A DNA stretch of 64,000 bases from positions 62,001-126,000 of the forward strand of contig CM035808.1 in assembly GCA_020466095.1 (NCBI GenBank), given 5' to 3'. This DNA is from Chlorops oryzae (lineage: Eukaryota; Arthropoda; Insecta; Diptera; Chloropidae). Position numbers and translations under genes: made by a program. Below the pieces are notes generated by a model, which did no database searches, was not told the origin of the DNA, and worked only from the letters and a program-made list of their open reading frames with translations. Shown one piece after another: positions 61,857-64,000 of the stretch; the first letter of the stretch is position 1; every line of letters starts with the position of its first letter.

Positions 61857-61939
61857 TTAAATATTGTTGAACGTTTTCCAAATTTTCTATCGTTGAGAAG
61901 CACGTTCTTGTTTTTCATTATAATGGGCTTAATCCTTAA
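61857..61939 (+). repeat. 83-bp direct repeat, right copy
   Basis: TTAA-bounded copy of 58265-58347, of identical length, with about 11 substitutions and no indels. It lies immediately right of the composite element. Confidence 0.7.
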
Positions 61940-62090
61940 AAGTGAGTGTCACGGGTGGGTCTAGATAGTGTGAACCTTAGATAGAGTGAAAACCTTGATG
62001 GTGTGCACACGTGGGCAACGGCTTATACAACTGCTTATCCTGGTATTATAACTTTTCCCGAGAAGGCTGTTCAAAGATCCTTTCGAGTTC

Positions 62091-62330
62091 CTGCAGTAAT
62101 ATGGACTGACCCAAGTGTAGCCTTCATGTTACCAGCACTATACCCCTCATAATTCCACTTCTAATGTATTCAACTAACCTTTTTAACATGGGCCTGTCCT
62201 AGGGGAGCGACTAGTCCGCAAAATGGTTTTTTTTTTAGGTCAATTGTCGTAATTTTTTCTGTTTTTAGAACAGTCAAATAAGGAACCATTTTCTTATATA
62301 TTTTCGTAGTTGATGAAAGTGTCATTCACA
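62091..62330 (+). repeat. Dispersed repeat, copy 2
   Basis: Same repeat as 49937-50187, same orientation, about 12 kb apart. It has a short extra insertion (about 62123-62136) relative to copy 1 and lacks part of the segment after GACTAGTCCGCAAAA. Confidence 0.6.
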
Positions 62331-62594
62331 GTGTCATTTAGTGTGCTAAAAGCCCCAGAACAAGTAGGTATATAATACATACCTACTCTGAAAACATTTA
62401 TCCAAACTCGACAAATATTGTAGGTACATACATACATACATAGCTGAAAGTGTGATAAAAAAAATGGATAATGAAACCGAAATGGCTCGCAAAATTTGTA
62501 AAACGGCCAACCACAACCGGACAGAGACAATTAAAATATCCCAATTAACTGATTAAATAAAACTCCAATGAAGGTCCACAAGTACGCATGCTTA

Positions 62595-62629
62595 TGTGTG
62601 TGTGTGTGTGTGTGTGCGTGCGTGTGTGC
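62595..62629 (+). repeat. (TG)n microsatellite
   Basis: TG dinucleotide run with two CG interruptions. A further (CA)n followed by (TA)n lies at 62800-62831. Confidence 0.85.
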
Positions 62630-62799
62630 ATATGCATGAGTTTGAACCGATGAACGGCTACTATAGGCTCTGTGGGGCACGCACAACCGCATTACATTTT
62701 AGTATCAAATGATTTCCTTTGGCCAGCGCTGTTTCGTTCGTTCCCGATGGACTGTTTTAATTTATGACAACGGAAACGGAAAGCCAGCGACCATAATAG

Positions 62800-62831
<32 letters not shown>

Positions 62832-63152
62832 GAGAGGATGAGCAATGTAGCCTGTTATTCCCTCTCGGCACATGAGTACAAAGCGCCCCAAAGCGGAAGG
62901 AAGTCATCGGCGAGGAGGTCCAGTATATGCCACTTGGCCTGCTGCGCCATTTATGTATGGCATCTCATTCATCGCTACGTCGCGCAATTGCGAAACTCCT
63001 TATCTGGAAGGACAATGAGATAATCAAACGCAAAGAAACCCACACTTCTCGCTTTAATAAAAAAATTTTCAATTTTCTGAATATTCATATAAAAAATATA
63101 ATCTAAATATGCCCAAGCACGTCTCCACACATACAGACACATAGATAAACAT

Positions 63153-63411
63153 CCCAGCAGGAAATTTGCTTAAATGCATTTCTTTTTTTTTTTAGAACTC
63201 TTCGAGTTGAGGGTCGAGCACGCATCCGTTACACCACTTCATGCTAACACTCAACTGACGTCTTAAAACCTTTTTTTAAATTACAGAAGTCAATGAGATT
63301 CAAGCCCATGAACAGCACCCATCTACGATGCCGTTGTCCATCAAGTTGGCATGCGTGATAATGTCACCTATATGTCATCGATTAAATCACTAATGTTTCT
63401 GTCCTGCTGGG
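63153..63411. mobile_element. CCCAGC-ended DNA element, copy 3
   Basis: It begins CCCAGCAGGA and ends TCCTGCTGGG, with AT on each side. It shares only the termini with copies 1 and 2; the 259-bp interior is different, with a poly(T) run near 63183-63195. A CA-rich stretch lies just to the left, as with the other copies. Confidence 0.6.
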
Positions 63412-64000
63412 ATATTTTCCTATTAAAAAGAAGGAGACGATTTCTAGCATTTAATGCTGGCCGAAAGCGTTCATACACACTAAAAACTAATTCTTCTCAA
63501 TTACTTACAAAAGGATAGAAGGACCCAACGGCCGCAATGGCCGCAATGCCCACGATACCCATGACGACCAACAATGCGAGCATGAGTGTGGGGGAAAAAG
63601 GGGCGCAAAAATCAACTGAGCTCATATGTACGAGATTAAACCGAAGAATAGGTCATGCGACCCGACCGGTCATTGTGATTAACTACGATTCGAAGTAGTT
63701 TTAAAAAAAAAAAAAAGCTAATATGTCAACAGTGCGAAGAGGTCGACAGCACATTTTAAAATAAAGCTCATCGCTTTAACCTTTGATCGATAGCAGAGCA
63801 ACCAACTGAGCAGCTGTTGTTGTTGTGCTCGAATATAACCCGACTGAGATACTCGATATAGCCCAATGAAGTTCAACAGTGTATGCCGTTGAACGGGTGG
63901 GCGGATGTGGTAGCTTTTAACTCCAAGTCACTTCTGCATCCTTCGTTTATCCTGATAATGATAAGGCAAATCGAAGGCAATGAATCAGTGGATTTGCAAT
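63412..64000. other. Non-coding right edge
   Basis: No gene or repeat family recognised apart from a short poly(A) tract near 63702-63715. Confidence 0.4.

Noticed and set aside
58265..61939. 83-bp direct repeats as LTRs of a retrotransposon
   Set aside because: Too short, no TG...CA ends, no primer-binding site or polyprotein; bounded by TTAA instead.
63195..63255. tRNA-like head inside the third CCCAGC element (minus strand)
   Set aside because: Only a loose A-box-like stretch; no acceptable B box.

Overview
This is eukaryotic DNA, almost certainly from a higher (brachyceran) fly and plausibly a tephritid fruit fly. It is AT-rich, gene-poor and full of microsatellites. Introns are 66-80 bp with GT/AG ends. 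The only recognisable conserved gene is a Drosophila-type cell-adhesion gene, and the repeats are typical of fly genomes (mini-me/DINE-1-like Helentrons, mariner, hAT, pogo and TTAA-type MITEs, tRNA-derived SINEs). The genus cannot be fixed from the sequence alone.

Genes. (1) On the minus strand at 7558-11465, nine coding exons join without a frame break into a 910-residue type I membrane protein. It has a signal sequence, five Ig domains each with its cysteine pair, one transmembrane helix and a long cytoplasmic tail ending in the PDZ ligand Thr-His-Val. This is the kirre (dumbfounded)/roughest family, and the tail and membrane segment favour kirre. Upstream non-coding exon(s) must exist, because the first coding exon opens with a splice acceptor, but I could not place them; the ~34 kb to the right is probably the gene's 5' intron or regulatory territory. 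(2) On the plus strand at 45458-46036 is a small two-exon gene with a TATA box, a signal peptide, Leu-Gly-Asn repeats, a basic C-terminus and a poly(A) signal. It encodes a 169-residue secreted protein that I do not recognise.

Layout. 0-7 kb: non-coding, with a TTAA-flanked MITE at the left edge. 7-11.5 kb: kirre-like gene. 13.1-14.2 kb: a cluster of a Helentron fragment carrying a nested MITE, a SINE with a 12-bp target duplication, and a pogo-type MITE. 14.2-21.3 kb: no gene seen. 21.4-27 kb: hAT MITE, A-rich element, another MITE and two long Helentrons. 27-36 kb: non-coding and relatively repeat-poor apart from two MITEs and a SINE piece; a candidate regulatory or promoter region. 36-45 kb: MITEs, two SINEs and two copies of a CCCAGC-ended element. 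45-46 kb: the secreted-protein gene. 47-58 kb: a hAT-like element, dispersed repeats and long stretches where nothing is recognised. 58.3-61.9 kb: a nested composite in which a TTAA-flanked element holds a dead mariner and a Helentron with eight exact 101-bp repeat units. 62-64 kb: dispersed repeats and a third CCCAGC element.

The two genes show no sign of working together; everything else is non-coding or mobile DNA. I found no operon, CRISPR array, rRNA gene or functional tRNA gene. The most interesting structures are the nested TTAA composite with its 83-bp flanking duplications, the dimeric pattern in the 101-bp array, the three-copy CCCAGC family with 2-bp target duplications, and the unidentified secreted-protein gene.
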